In this document: in pieces, positions 6,981 through 14,926 of the stretch
Numbering within the stretch: the first letter of the stretch is position 1
Layout: every line of letters starts with the position of its first letter
Source of the DNA: Candidatus Parcubacteria bacterium
GTDB lineage: Bacteria; Patescibacteriota; Minisyncoccia; JAHIHE01; JAGLIN01
Assembly (NCBI GenBank): GCA_023142975.1
Contig: JAGLIN010000012.1
Coordinates: 1 to 22,628 of the forward strand
DNA: 22,628 nt
Direction: 5' to 3'
Made by a program: the position numbers and the translations under genes
Notes under the pieces: generated by a model
Told to the model about the DNA's origin: nothing
Database searches by the model: none
What the model saw: only the letters and a program-made list of their open reading frames with translations

Positions 6981-7931
6981 ATGAAAAAAATAATTATTTC
7001 AATTTTTACTTTAGTCTCAATGTTGATGATATTTCAACCGTTGGTTAGTTTTGGCATTGGTCAAGTGACGGAGCCGATTATCATTAAAGATATTTTAAGA
7101 GACAGTGAGGTAACTGACACTCTTGTTGTATTCAACTCCGAAGATAAAAAGGTCGCTCTTCAATTAAAAGCTGAAGGCGAAATTGTTGATTGGACAAGCT
7201 TTTACGGAATTGAAGATAAAAATTTGGAAAATCCTATCACTGAAATTCAAGTGCCGGCAAAATCTCGTCTTGATGTCACCGTAAAATTTAAAATACCAGA
7301 AGATGTTCCTAATGGTGAATATGCCGGCGAAATAGCAATTATGACCGCGCCAGCAGAAAATGAAGAAATGAGCAAAGCAACAATTAGTGTATTGCAAAGA
7401 ATAGGAAGAGAAGTCTTGATCACAGTTACCGATAAAGAAATTCTTGAGTTTAAGACAACGGTCATCCCTTTAAAATATGGGGTTAATAAAAGTGAGCCTT
7501 TGCAAATTAAAGTCATTCACGACAATCAAGGAAATATTTCCATTAAGCCCGATGTTCAGTTAAAAATCACCAAAAATAACAAAACAGTTTTTAACGTCAT
7601 TTTTCCATATTCTGAAGACGAAAAACCGGTAAGACCATTAGAAAGAAAAACTATGCCTTTAATTGAATGGCAGACAGCAGGACAAGAAAATGGGGAATAT
7701 AAAGCGGAAGTGAAAGTTTTACTTGCTGGAAAAGTTATACAAGAAAATGATTTTAAGTTTACAACAGGTTTTGATATAAATAAATACTTATCATTCATAT
7801 CCCAAATTGGCGGAGGCAGTTTGGTGTCGGGTTGGCTGATGATAGGCGGGTTTTTAATAATTTTATCAATGCTTTTTATTTCCATCGGCAAAAAACGGGT
7901 ACTTTTGAGAATACGAAAAAAGAAAGCGTAA
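6981..7931 (+). CDS. DUF916/WxL-interacting-like membrane-anchored surface protein
   Basis: This 316-residue protein has a signal peptide (residues ~1-27), an extracellular part and a C-terminal membrane helix (~281-303) followed by a strongly basic cytoplasmic tail (KKRVLLRIRKKK). Residues ~30-140 look like a DUF916-type Ig fold: an IIIKDILRDSEVTDTL strand, a short W-x-x-F segment, then a P-A-K-S-R strand and the pattern IPEDVPNGEYAGEIAI. Residues ~150-275 fit a second Ig-like domain (compare the DUF916-DUF3324 pairing of WxL-interacting proteins in Firmicutes). No WxL-domain protein is evident nearby, so the cognate ligand is unknown. Spacing of 147 bases from the previous gene includes a hairpin. 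No Shine-Dalgarno is seen; TAAAAT at 6969-6974 lies 6 nt before the ATG, consistent with a leaderless transcript. Confidence 0.68.
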   Translation: MKKIIISIFTLVSMLMIFQPLVSFGIGQVTEPIIIKDILRDSEVTDTLVVFNSEDKKVALQLKAEGEIVDWTSFYGIEDKNLENPITEIQVPAKSRLDVTVKFKIPEDVPNGEYAGEIAIMTAPAENEEMSKATISVLQRIGREVLITVTDKEILEFKTTVIPLKYGVNKSEPLQIKVIHDNQGNISIKPDVQLKITKNNKTVFNVIFPYSEDEKPVRPLERKTMPLIEWQTAGQENGEYKAEVKVLLAGKVIQENDFKFTTGFDINKYLSFISQIGGGSLVSGWLMIGGFLIILSMLFISIGKKRVLLRIRKKKA

Positions 7932-7953
7932 AAAAATTTCGGAGTGTAAAATC

Positions 7954-8047
7954 TTGGAGTGTAGAACGAGCGAAGCGGAGTTCTACTGAAAATGGGAGTT
8001 AAATGATATTTCAGTTGAACTTCGCTGTGGCTCGTTCAACACTCCAA
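7954..8047. repeat. 94-bp palindromic repeat, family B copy 2, with partial extra arms
   Basis: The 18-bp arms at 7954-7971 and 8030-8047 (TTGGAGTGTAGAACGAGC and its complement with one mismatch) belong to the same family as 5171-5256. Partial arms stand on each side: GGAGTGTAAAATC before it (from 7941) and a second GCTCGTTCAACAATCCAA after it (8049-8066). These may be traces of nested insertion. Confidence 0.8.
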
Positions 8048-8078
8048 GTGCTCGTTCAACAATCCAAATAAAAATAAA

Positions 8079-8130
8079 ACAAAAACATAACGCCTAAAAA
8101 CAAAAACATAACGCATAATTGAATAACGCC
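8079..8130 (+). repeat. Short tandem repeat, 21-bp period
   Basis: ACAAAAACATAACGC occurs at 8079-8093 and again at 8100-8114, and a third partial copy (ATAACGCC) is at 8123-8130. Confidence 0.65.
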
Positions 8131-8172
8131 CATAAATAAACTCTTTAAAATGAAATAATTGAGGCGTTTTTT
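8125..8172 (+). terminator. Possible intrinsic terminator after the DUF916-like gene
   Basis: AACGCC (8125-8130) can pair with GGCGTT (8163-8168), which runs into a T-tract to 8172. The loop is long (32 nt), and the earlier AACGCC at 8089-8094 could pair instead, so the stem is uncertain. Confidence 0.35.
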
Positions 8173-8180
8173 GTTTGATG

Positions 8181-8389
8181 TAGTAGTATTATTTTAAATT
8201 CAGCTTCTTTCTTGTCATTTCGAAACGGAACCGCAGCATTGATATTCATCAGCATAAATTCCGTGAGAAATCTGTAAACATTATTATACAGATAGAGTAG
8301 TTATGTTTAAATAGCTTATAGATCTCTCAGTCGTTGCGACTCTTTCGAGATGACAAATTTATTTGGTTGAATTTAAAATAATATTACTA
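8181..8389. mobile_element. MITE-like element with 22-bp terminal inverted repeats beginning in TA
   Basis: The ends 8181-8202 and 8368-8389 are inverted repeats with one mismatch in 22 (left end TAGTAGTATTATTTTAAATT, then CA). Within them is a second inverted pair, TTGTCATTTCGAA (8212-8224) and TTCGAGATGACAA (8344-8356), plus GAGAAATCT / AGATCTCTC pieces. The 209-bp element encodes no protein. Ends beginning and closing with TA are what a TA target duplication would leave in IS630/Tc1-mariner-type transposition; that mechanism is inference. No transposase gene is in the window. Confidence 0.6.
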
Positions 8390-8490
8390 TAATAATTGTT
8401 ATATTACTAAATAACGGAGTAATAAAATAATAGAATAATAGGACTAACAACAACAAAATTTCTATATATTTATTAATTAAAATTTGAATT

Positions 8491-11400
8491 ATGATGAAAA
8501 TGAACAAAAAGTTAAAGGAGGGAATCAAGAAAAAAATAGCTTTATTTAGTTTAGTTGCCTTGCTTCTAAACACAGCTATGGCGGGAATATTCGTTCCGTC
8601 AAAAAATCTTTTACAAGCCAGCAATCCGCCGCGTATTGATGTGGCGAAACAGGCTGTTTCCAATGAATGCGGAACAGCGGAAATAACTCTTGGCATAACA
8701 GGAGCGGGCGATCCGACTGAAGAAAGAAAACCAATCGATGTCGTTTTTGTTATTGATCGTTCGTCATCAATGGAAGGTGTTTATCTGACGAATGTTAAAA
8801 CAGCCGTGAAGAATTTCATTGATGAAATGGATTTTTCCGGAGGCGATCCAGATAAAGTCGCCGTCGTTTCTTACGCTGGATACAAGTCGGATCCATCCCA
8901 AATAAATTACGCTTTAGGTTCAGATGGGAACGCGGCAAAAAGCGCCGTGGATGGAATAGTGGCTTTCGGCGGGACATGTATAGAATGCGGTTTAAATACA
9001 GCTTACGGAATGCTTAATTCTGGCGACAGAGAGCAATTCGTTGTTTTATTAAGCGATGGCGTGGCAAATGTCAAAATGCCTGGCGATGATAATGTTTCTA
9101 ACGTGTGTTTTTACGCTCCCAATCAGGCAAATTGTCCCGTAAGCGCTACTCAATGTATCAATAACGCGATTACAGAAGGAAGCAGTATAAAAAGCTTAGG
9201 CGCGCCTATTTATTCTATCGGTTATCGGCTTGACGACATTTCACCGCCCTGTCCGGCTATTACGGAGAATCTTGCCATTCAGACATTACAAGATATCTCT
9301 TCAGGAGTTGACTATTATTACGACGGTGACCTAAATAATGTAAACCTAATTTTTGATGATATTGCTTACGAAATTAATAATGTCGCCGGCTATGACGCGA
9401 AAATAGTTGAAGTTTTGCCCGTTGGAATTAATTACACGGGAATGATTTCAGGTCCGAACCCTGATTCCATTGTAGGCCAGACAATTACCTGGGAATTTGG
9501 GAACTTAGCGATTGGCGAATCGCGCGAAGTTGTTTTTAGTGTCGCAACGGATGGATTATTAGGATATCAGGGATTGATAGATGTCTATCCTGACACCCGC
9601 GCGGAATATAAAGATTATGAAGACGCGTCATATTCAGTGCCGTTTCCAGAAACGAATATAGACATTGTATCTTGCGTAGTTCCAATCTGTGGCGATGGTA
9701 ATATAGATCCGGGAGAAGAATGTGATGACGGAAACAACATAGACGGCGATGGTTGTTCAGCTAATTGTTTAACGGAAGAAGAGCCGTATTGTGAATTAGA
9801 ACTTACCAAAACAGACAGCCAAGATCCCGTTCAACCAGGCGATGAATTAATTTATCACCTTACTTTAACTAATATCGGCACAGCCGATTGCACTGGCGAA
9901 GGAGTATTGTTAAAAGATATTTTTGACGAAGATACGGAATACATTAGCGCCAGTGTTAGCCCCTTTCTTGTCTCTTTATCTGAACGTCAATTGCTTTGGA
10001 ATTTTGGCGTGTTAGAGCCCGGTGAAACAGAAGAAGTTGATTTGACCATGCTTGTTTTGCCTGATGCTGAATGTAATTCGGCTTTAGTTAATAAAGCAAA
10101 ATTTTACTCAGATCAAACGGGCTGGGGAGATTTTGTCATTGAGGAAACAGCTGTTGTTTGTTCTTATTGTGGCGATGGCAATATAGATCTGGGCGAGGAA
10201 TGTGATGACGGAAATACGGAGGATGGAGATGGCTGTTCCAGCGCTTGTCAAGAAGAATACTACTGTGAGTTAGAACTCACTAAAACAGATGATCACGATC
10301 CGGTTCAGCCGGGAGACAGTCTTGTTTATCATCTAACTTTGACCAATACCGGTACTATTAACTGTACAGGCAGCGGCGTGCTCTTAAAAGATGTTTTTGA
10401 TCAGAATACAACTTATGTCAGTTCCAGCGTGGAAACTATGTTTGTTGCCAGCGATTACATTCTTTGGAATTTCGGCATAATGGAACCGGGAGATACAGAA
10501 AGCGTTGATTTGACAATGCTTGTTTCTGAAAATGCCTTGTGTAATTCAACACTAACCAATCAAGTAAAATTCTATTCAGATCAAACAGATTGGGGAGACT
10601 TTATTATTGAAGAAACTTTAGTTGTTTGCGATCCGGCGGATCCTTATTGCGGCGATGGCATATTAGATCCGAATGAAGAATGCGATGATGGAAATAATAT
10701 AGATGGCGACGGTTGTTCAGCTAATTGCGCAACAGAATGCGGCGGTGGAGATGAGCCAGTCTGCGGAGACGGAGATATGGAAGGCGATGAAGAGTGCGAC
10801 GATGGTAATTTGGTAGACGGCGACGGGTGTTCAGCTGATTGTATAATAGAATGCGATAGTAATCCAATTTGCGGCGACGGAACCACAGATCCAGGCGAAG
10901 AGTGTGATGATGGAAACTTGACAGATGGTGATGGATGCAGTTCTGCTTGCGAAACGGAAGATGGTTTAGTTAACGCGGGCGATGTTGTGATTAATGAAAT
11001 TATGCAAAATCCAAATGCCGCGGCCGATTCAAATGGCGAGTGGTTTGAGGTATATAACCCAACTGCTGACCCCGTTCATTTAGATGGATGCATTATAAGA
11101 GACAGCGGAGTAAATTCATTTACGATAACATCTTTAACGGTTCCTATCGGCGGATATGCCGTCTTGTCTAACAATGGCGATTTTAATACTAATGGCGGAG
11201 TTAGCGTGGATTATGAATATTCTTCTTTTGCTTTGGGAAATGGCGATGATGAGATTATAATAGAATGCGAAGGAATAACTATTGATGAAGTGCAATATGA
11301 CGGCGGACCTGATTTTCCAGATCCAGACGGCGCTTCAATGATCCTAAATAATCCTGCCAACGACAATAGCGTTGGAGCTAATTGGTGTGTTTCAATATCT

Positions 11401-13224
11401 TCTTATGGAAATGGCGACTTTGGAACACCTGGAATTTTAAATGATGGTTGCGATGGCAACGGCAATGGTTATGTTTGCGGCGATGGAACCACAGACCCAG
11501 GCGAAGAATGTGATGATGGGAACAACACAGACGGCGACGGATGTTCGGCTATTTGTGTAACAGAAAATAGCGGAAGCAATCCTGTCTGCGGCGACGGAAC
11601 CACAGATCCAGGCGAAGAGTGTGATGATGGGAACAACACAGACGGCGACGGGTGCAGTTCTATTTGTGAAACAGAAAATAATGGCAATGTGGCACTTGGC
11701 GATCTTATTATCAACGAACTGATGTGGATGGGATCTTCAATGAGTGGTGGTGACGAATGGATTGAGTTGAGAAATATGACGGACGCGGAAATAGATTTAA
11801 GCGGTTGTCAATTGACTAAAAAGCTTAGTACCAGTGATTTGGAAACGCTAATGTTGGAAATTCCAAATGGAGATATGATTGGAGTAGAAGGGTTTTATCT
11901 AATCTCCAACTATAGCCATGACAATGCCAGTTCAAACCTTAACATAGAGCCAGATTTAGTAAATACAGCTGTTGGCTTAAATAATTCCAAATTACAAATT
12001 AAGCTTTATTGCGGCGGCGATTGGGATAATGGCGGGATTCTGATTGATACTGCTGATGACGGAATAGGCAGTCCTTTATCCGGAGAATATATTTCGGATA
12101 GTGTTTGGAAGTCAATGACCAGAAAAAATGTTCCAGGCAATGGAGAATTAGCGGACAATTGGTGCGCGGCTTCAACATTTGTTAATTGGGACGCGGGGAG
12201 ATTAGAATTTGGAACACCAGGCGCGGCGAATGTTTGCAATTCGATAGATTCTCAATGCGTAGATAATGACAATGATACTTATTTTGCTTATGATGAAATA
12301 AATTGTCCAGCAGGTAATGATTGTAATGATAACGATGCCAGTGTCTATCCTGGCGCGACCGAAATTTGTGGAAATAGCGTTGATGAAGATTGTGATGGCG
12401 CTGATACAAGTTGTAGCAGTTTAAGTTCCGCGTCTACATCTACTGGTGGCGGAGGGGGATTTGTGGGTGGTTTAGCCATTTCCAACGAGTCGATCAAAAT
12501 CACTGAATCTGAGGTTAATATAATAATCACCTGGACGACCAGTCAATTTTCCACCAGTCAAGTAATTTATGACACCGATCCGGGAAAATTTGATCTCAAC
12601 GCCGGAGCGCCGAATTATGGTTACGCTTATTCTAAAGAAGGAGACGATAGCGGAATAGAAAAAGTAACCGGTCACACTGTTACTCTCTCTGGTTTAAATC
12701 CCGCAATGACTTATTATTACCGCACTGTTTCAGCTGCTTCGCCGCCAGTATTCGGTCCTGAAAAAAGTTTTGTAACTTTGGCTATGGCAGAAACAGAAGA
12801 AATTAGTGAAAGCAATAATGGAACAGTGGCGGGAGCATCAACCGAAGCTGAGTCTCAGGAAAGCCAAACTGTCGGTGAAGTTATTCAGGAGGCCATTTCA
12901 GACTTAACTGGTTTTGCAGGCAAAACTGTAACAGCTCAAGAAGTTCAGGAAGTGGAAGAAGATGAAAAGGATGAAGGAGTGGAAGATGAAGCGGAAGAAG
13001 AAAAAGAGATAATAGAAACAGAATGCGAGGAGTGTGAGGAATGCGAAGAGTGCGTATGTCCTTCTCAAGAAACAACAATAGGACTAGAAAGTACAGAAGG
13101 GGAAACAGCTGTGGCGTCCGATAATTATTTTAATTGGATTACTGTTATTTTGGTCCTAATAATTCTCGCGCTGTTGTATTATATTTATGGTTTAAGAAAA
13201 ACAGAACAGGGGAGTATTAGATAG
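8491..13224 (+). CDS. Giant mosaic surface protein: vWA, DUF11, seven DUF4215, two lamin-tail, MopE-like, FN3-like, membrane anchor
   Basis: This 1577-residue protein is predicted to be exported and anchored. Signal peptide ~1-42. A vWA domain (~85-275) has the metal-site motif DRSSSM (D89, S91, S93), a GGTCIECG loop and LLSDG. A DUF11-like strand region follows (~295-385). Seven DUF4215 Cys-rich repeats (pattern C-G-D-G-x-x-x-x-x-E-E-C-D-D-G-N) begin at residues 400, 560, 720, 758, 794, 996 and 1033. DUF11 domains lie at ~432-557 and ~592-715. Lamin-tail domains lie at ~831-983 (VINEIMQNP) and ~1072-1245 (LIINELMWMG). A MopE-type metal-binding motif lies at ~1254-1308 (DCNDNDASVYPGATEICGN), a Gly-rich linker and an FN3-like domain at ~1330-1430. 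Then comes an acidic stretch with CEECEECEECVC (~1512-1523), a membrane helix (~1547-1568) and a short tail. There is no LPXTG-like motif. Likely adhesion or matrix binding. TAAAAT is 7 nt before the ATG; later in-frame ATGs (8494, 8500) are possible. Confidence 0.88.
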   Translation: MMKMNKKLKEGIKKKIALFSLVALLLNTAMAGIFVPSKNLLQASNPPRIDVAKQAVSNECGTAEITLGITGAGDPTEERKPIDVVFVIDRSSSMEGVYLTNVKTAVKNFIDEMDFSGGDPDKVAVVSYAGYKSDPSQINYALGSDGNAAKSAVDGIVAFGGTCIECGLNTAYGMLNSGDREQFVVLLSDGVANVKMPGDDNVSNVCFYAPNQANCPVSATQCINNAITEGSSIKSLGAPIYSIGYRLDDISPPCPAITENLAIQTLQDISSGVDYYYDGDLNNVNLIFDDIAYEINNVAGYDAKIVEVLPVGINYTGMISGPNPDSIVGQTITWEFGNLAIGESREVVFSVATDGLLGYQGLIDVYPDTRAEYKDYEDASYSVPFPETNIDIVSCVVPICGDGNIDPGEECDDGNNIDGDGCSANCLTEEEPYCELELTKTDSQDPVQPGDELIYHLTLTNIGTADCTGEGVLLKDIFDEDTEYISASVSPFLVSLSERQLLWNFGVLEPGETEEVDLTMLVLPDAECNSALVNKAKFYSDQTGWGDFVIEETAVVCSYCGDGNIDLGEECDDGNTEDGDGCSSACQEEYYCELELTKTDDHDPVQPGDSLVYHLTLTNTGTINCTGSGVLLKDVFDQNTTYVSSSVETMFVASDYILWNFGIMEPGDTESVDLTMLVSENALCNSTLTNQVKFYSDQTDWGDFIIEETLVVCDPADPYCGDGILDPNEECDDGNNIDGDGCSANCATECGGGDEPVCGDGDMEGDEECDDGNLVDGDGCSADCIIECDSNPICGDGTTDPGEECDDGNLTDGDGCSSACETEDGLVNAGDVVINEIMQNPNAAADSNGEWFEVYNPTADPVHLDGCIIRDSGVNSFTITSLTVPIGGYAVLSNNGDFNTNGGVSVDYEYSSFALGNGDDEIIIECEGITIDEVQYDGGPDFPDPDGASMILNNPANDNSVGANWCVSISSYGNGDFGTPGILNDGCDGNGNGYVCGDGTTDPGEECDDGNNTDGDGCSAICVTENSGSNPVCGDGTTDPGEECDDGNNTDGDGCSSICETENNGNVALGDLIINELMWMGSSMSGGDEWIELRNMTDAEIDLSGCQLTKKLSTSDLETLMLEIPNGDMIGVEGFYLISNYSHDNASSNLNIEPDLVNTAVGLNNSKLQIKLYCGGDWDNGGILIDTADDGIGSPLSGEYISDSVWKSMTRKNVPGNGELADNWCAASTFVNWDAGRLEFGTPGAANVCNSIDSQCVDNDNDTYFAYDEINCPAGNDCNDNDASVYPGATEICGNSVDEDCDGADTSCSSLSSASTSTGGGGGFVGGLAISNESIKITESEVNIIITWTTSQFSTSQVIYDTDPGKFDLNAGAPNYGYAYSKEGDDSGIEKVTGHTVTLSGLNPAMTYYYRTVSAASPPVFGPEKSFVTLAMAETEEISESNNGTVAGASTEAESQESQTVGEVIQEAISDLTGFAGKTVTAQEVQEVEEDEKDEGVEDEAEEEKEIIETECEECEECEECVCPSQETTIGLESTEGETAVASDNYFNWITVILVLIILALLYYIYGLRKTEQGSIR
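9688..11667 (+). repeat. Seven DUF4215 repeats within the giant surface protein gene
   Basis: The 81-base units are at 9688-9768, 10168-10248, 10648-10728, 10762-10842, 10870-10950, 11476-11556 and 11587-11667. Units 6 and 7 are almost identical at the DNA level, and unit 5 shares its first ~45 bases with unit 7. Units 1-4 are more diverged. Confidence 0.9.
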
Positions 13225-13248
13225 AGTAAAGAGTTCGCGACTCAAAAG

Positions 13249-13282
13249 AAGCTCGTTTCAAATAATGGAAACGAGCTTTTTT
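13249..13282 (+). terminator. Rho-independent terminator after the giant surface protein gene
   Basis: Perfect 11-bp arms AAGCTCGTTTC (13249-13259) and GAAACGAGCTT (13268-13278), with an 8-nt loop, run into a T-tract (13277-13282). Confidence 0.92.
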
Positions 13283-13296
13283 GTTGAACAATTTAT

Positions 13297-13325
13297 TTGA
13301 TTTTATAATGGTTTTGCGGTACAAT
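13297..13325 (+). promoter_or_regulatory. Promoter at the left edge of the accessory island
   Basis: TTGATT (13297-13302), a 17-bp spacer and TACAAT (13320-13325), giving a start near 13332. It sits just after the terminator and just before the hsdM-like remnant and rhuM. A second hexamer, TATAAT (13304-13309), overlaps the spacer. Confidence 0.5.
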
Positions 13326-13337
13326 ACAGGGAATTAA

Positions 13338-13481
13338 ACGAGAATTTGGTTTAGGATAGATAAAAATGGAGAGAGGGAGCTTGATGAGCATGGGCATTTG
13401 AAGCAGAAGTATGATTTGGATGATATTGTTTTTGCTTTTGAGAAGTGGGCAGGAGAAAATAAATTAAGTTTTTGGAGATAA
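13338..13481 (+). pseudogene. Remnant resembling the 3' end of a type I restriction hsdM gene
   Basis: An open frame of 47 codons without any ATG, between a TAA at 13335 and a TAA at 13479. It reads IWFRIDKNGERELDEHGHL, then KYDLDDIVFAFEKW and ENKLSFWR. It looks like the C-terminal tail of a longer protein. Two things suggest HsdM. The next gene is rhuM, a frequent passenger of type I RM operons, and the far edge of the island (17284-17358) looks like the start of hsdS. The last ~45 bases recur at 14554-14608 and 15168-15228. The identity as HsdM is inference; that it is a gene remnant is much surer. Confidence 0.45.
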
Positions 13482-13497
13482 TTTTTTAAAAAAATAT

Positions 13498-14547
13498 ATG
13501 AGTAAAAATAAAAAAATTATTCCCAATAACAGCTTTACCGAATTTTTGCTTTATACAACTCCAAATGGAAAAGTAAAAGTTGAGATTTTTTTGCGTGATG
13601 AAAATATTTGGCTGACACAAGCAAAAATTGCGGAGCTTTTCGGAGTAGACAGAAGCGTTATAACAAAACATCTTAAAAATATCTTTGAAAGCGGAGAACT
13701 GCAAGAAAACTTGGTATGTGCAAATTTTGCACATACCACTCAACATGGAGCTATTAAAGAAAAAACGCAAACTCAATCTGTGAAATTTTATAATCTTGAT
13801 GCGATTATTTCTGTCGGTTATCGCGTAAATTCCCAAACAGCAACGCAATTTCGCGTATGGGCGACGGAAAGATTAAAAGAATATATTATTAAAGGTTTTA
13901 CTATGGACGATGAACGGCTTAAAAATCCTAACACGATTTTTGGCAAGGATTATTTTGAGGAACAGCTGGCAAGAATAAGAGATATACGGTCAAGTGAAAG
14001 GCGAATGTATCAAAAAATTACCGACATATACGCGCAATGTAGCGCTGATTATTCTGTGGATAGCGATATCACTAAACAATTTTTTGCTACTGTGCAAAAT
14101 AAACTCCACTTTGCGATTACAGGGAAAACAGCCGCAGAAATAATTCACGAAAGAGCAGACAATAAAAAACTTAATATGGGATTAACGACTTGGAAATATG
14201 TGCCAAAAGGAAAAATTAGGGAAACTGATGTTGTGATTGCCAAAAATTATTTAGCGGAAAAAGAGCTTGATAAATTAAATAGAATTATTGATATGTATTT
14301 GAGTTTTGCTGAAATGCAGGCGCAAAAAAGGGTTGTGATGTATATGAAGGATTGGGTAAAAAAACTCAATGCGTTTCTTAAACTTAACGAACGGGAAATT
14401 TTAGAGGATTCAGGTAAAGTCAGCCACGAAGTCGCCGAGGTGCTGGCTTTGAAAGAATATGATAAATTTAAAAAAGTACAGGATAAAAATTATGTTTCCG
14501 ATTTTGATCGGGAGGTTAAAAAGATTTTAAAAAAGAGGGAAAAATAA
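13498..14547 (+). CDS. rhuM: RhuM-family (virulence RhuM) protein
   Basis: The 349-residue protein has the RhuM pattern throughout: FLLYTTPNGKVKVEIFLRDE near the start, WLTQAKIAELFGVDRSVITK (helix-turn-helix-like, ~37-56), the NI-x-x-SGEL region, then YNLDAIISVGYRVNSQTATQF (~99-119), RVWATERLKEYIIKGFTMDD (~120-139) and a helical C-terminus with KNYLAEKELDKLNRIIDMYL. The length is normal for the family, so it appears intact. RhuM was named from Salmonella SPI-3; its biochemical function is unknown, but homologues often sit inside type I RM operons, as here. The HTH-like start suggests DNA binding. A 25-nt near-perfect palindrome (13713-13737) lies inside the coding region at residues ~73-80. 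The upstream remnant ends 16 bases before the ATG, and no Shine-Dalgarno is visible. Confidence 0.88.
   Translation: MSKNKKIIPNNSFTEFLLYTTPNGKVKVEIFLRDENIWLTQAKIAELFGVDRSVITKHLKNIFESGELQENLVCANFAHTTQHGAIKEKTQTQSVKFYNLDAIISVGYRVNSQTATQFRVWATERLKEYIIKGFTMDDERLKNPNTIFGKDYFEEQLARIRDIRSSERRMYQKITDIYAQCSADYSVDSDITKQFFATVQNKLHFAITGKTAAEIIHERADNKKLNMGLTTWKYVPKGKIRETDVVIAKNYLAEKELDKLNRIIDMYLSFAEMQAQKRVVMYMKDWVKKLNAFLKLNEREILEDSGKVSHEVAEVLALKEYDKFKKVQDKNYVSDFDREVKKILKKREK
13713..13737. repeat. 25-nt palindrome inside rhuM
   Basis: GGTATGTGCAAA and TTTGCACATACC face each other around one T. The core TGCAA/TTGCA is shared with palindromes in the intergenic cluster at 14937-15067. In the protein it codes for VCANFAHTT, just before a segment I recall as conserved (QHGAI). 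Confidence 0.85.
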
Positions 14548-14553
14548 AACAAA

Positions 14554-14608
14554 ATTGCTTTTGCTTTTGAGAAGTGGGGGGCGGGAGAATGAGTTGAGTT
14601 TTTGAAAG
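14554..14608 (+). pseudogene. Second copy of the hsdM-like tail, frameshifted
   Basis: It begins seven bases after the rhuM stop codon. GCTTTTGAGAAGTGGG (14563-14578) is followed by a GGGAGAATGAGTTGAG-type segment that matches the end of the 13338-13481 remnant at many positions. An in-frame reading gives AFAFEKW and then breaks (extra G, early stop), so it is not coding. Confidence 0.7.
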
Positions 14609-14646
14609 TAAATTAATAAATTTAGGACTTCCTCACTTTTTCCGAA

Positions 14647-14744
14647 GAGGCTAAGCCTTTACTCATTTATTTGTTATTTAAAATATTATATTTTATATCT
14701 AAATAATCTGTAATATTAAATTTAGCGTGGAAAGGCTTAGCCTC
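14647..14744. repeat. Palindromic element with 14-bp arms
   Basis: GAGGCTAAGCCTTT (14647-14660) and its exact complement AAAGGCTTAGCCTC (14731-14744) flank 70 very AT-rich bases. No coding sequence lies within, and no T-run follows. Confidence 0.75.
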
Positions 14745-14757
14745 CTCTATATTTTCT

Positions 14758-14922
14758 ATGCCAATTTTTGATTCTGGAGATTTTAGGAGGCATACAAAAA
14801 TAAAAGAAAATGCTTCTTTTAGAATCTTGAAATTTTTATCAGATGAAAAAATTCTTTCTGATAATAAAAAATCCCAGCATAAAACCTATTTTTTTGATAA
14901 TTTGATAAAAATAATAATGTAA
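14758..14922 (+). CDS. Possible small protein, 54 residues, unrecognised
   Basis: ATG 14758 to TAA 14920-14922 reads MPIFDSGDFRRHTKIKENAS and continues with ILKFLSDEKILSDNKKSQHK. The composition is protein-like (mixed charge, a helix-like middle), but there is no Shine-Dalgarno and no family I know. It lies in the AT-rich stretch between two hsdM-tail copies and may equally be a chance open frame or a gene fragment. Confidence 0.25.
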   Translation: MPIFDSGDFRRHTKIKENASFRILKFLSDEKILSDNKKSQHKTYFFDNLIKIIM

Positions 14923-14926
14923 TTAT

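Noticed and set aside
8373..8696. 107-residue - strand open frame upstream of the giant surface protein
   Set aside because: It overlaps the MITE-like end and the start of the real gene, and its C-terminal half is a run of hydrophobic residues from AT-rich DNA. No family or start signal.
9615..11714. - strand open frames rich in Ser/Pro within the giant surface protein gene
   Set aside because: Their repeated SPS-type products are just the antisense reading of the DUF4215 repeats.
13498..14547. RhuM as a phage antirepressor or toxin
   Set aside because: The HTH-like start is compatible with several roles, but the full-length match is to RhuM; no phage genes are nearby, so a narrower function is not claimed.
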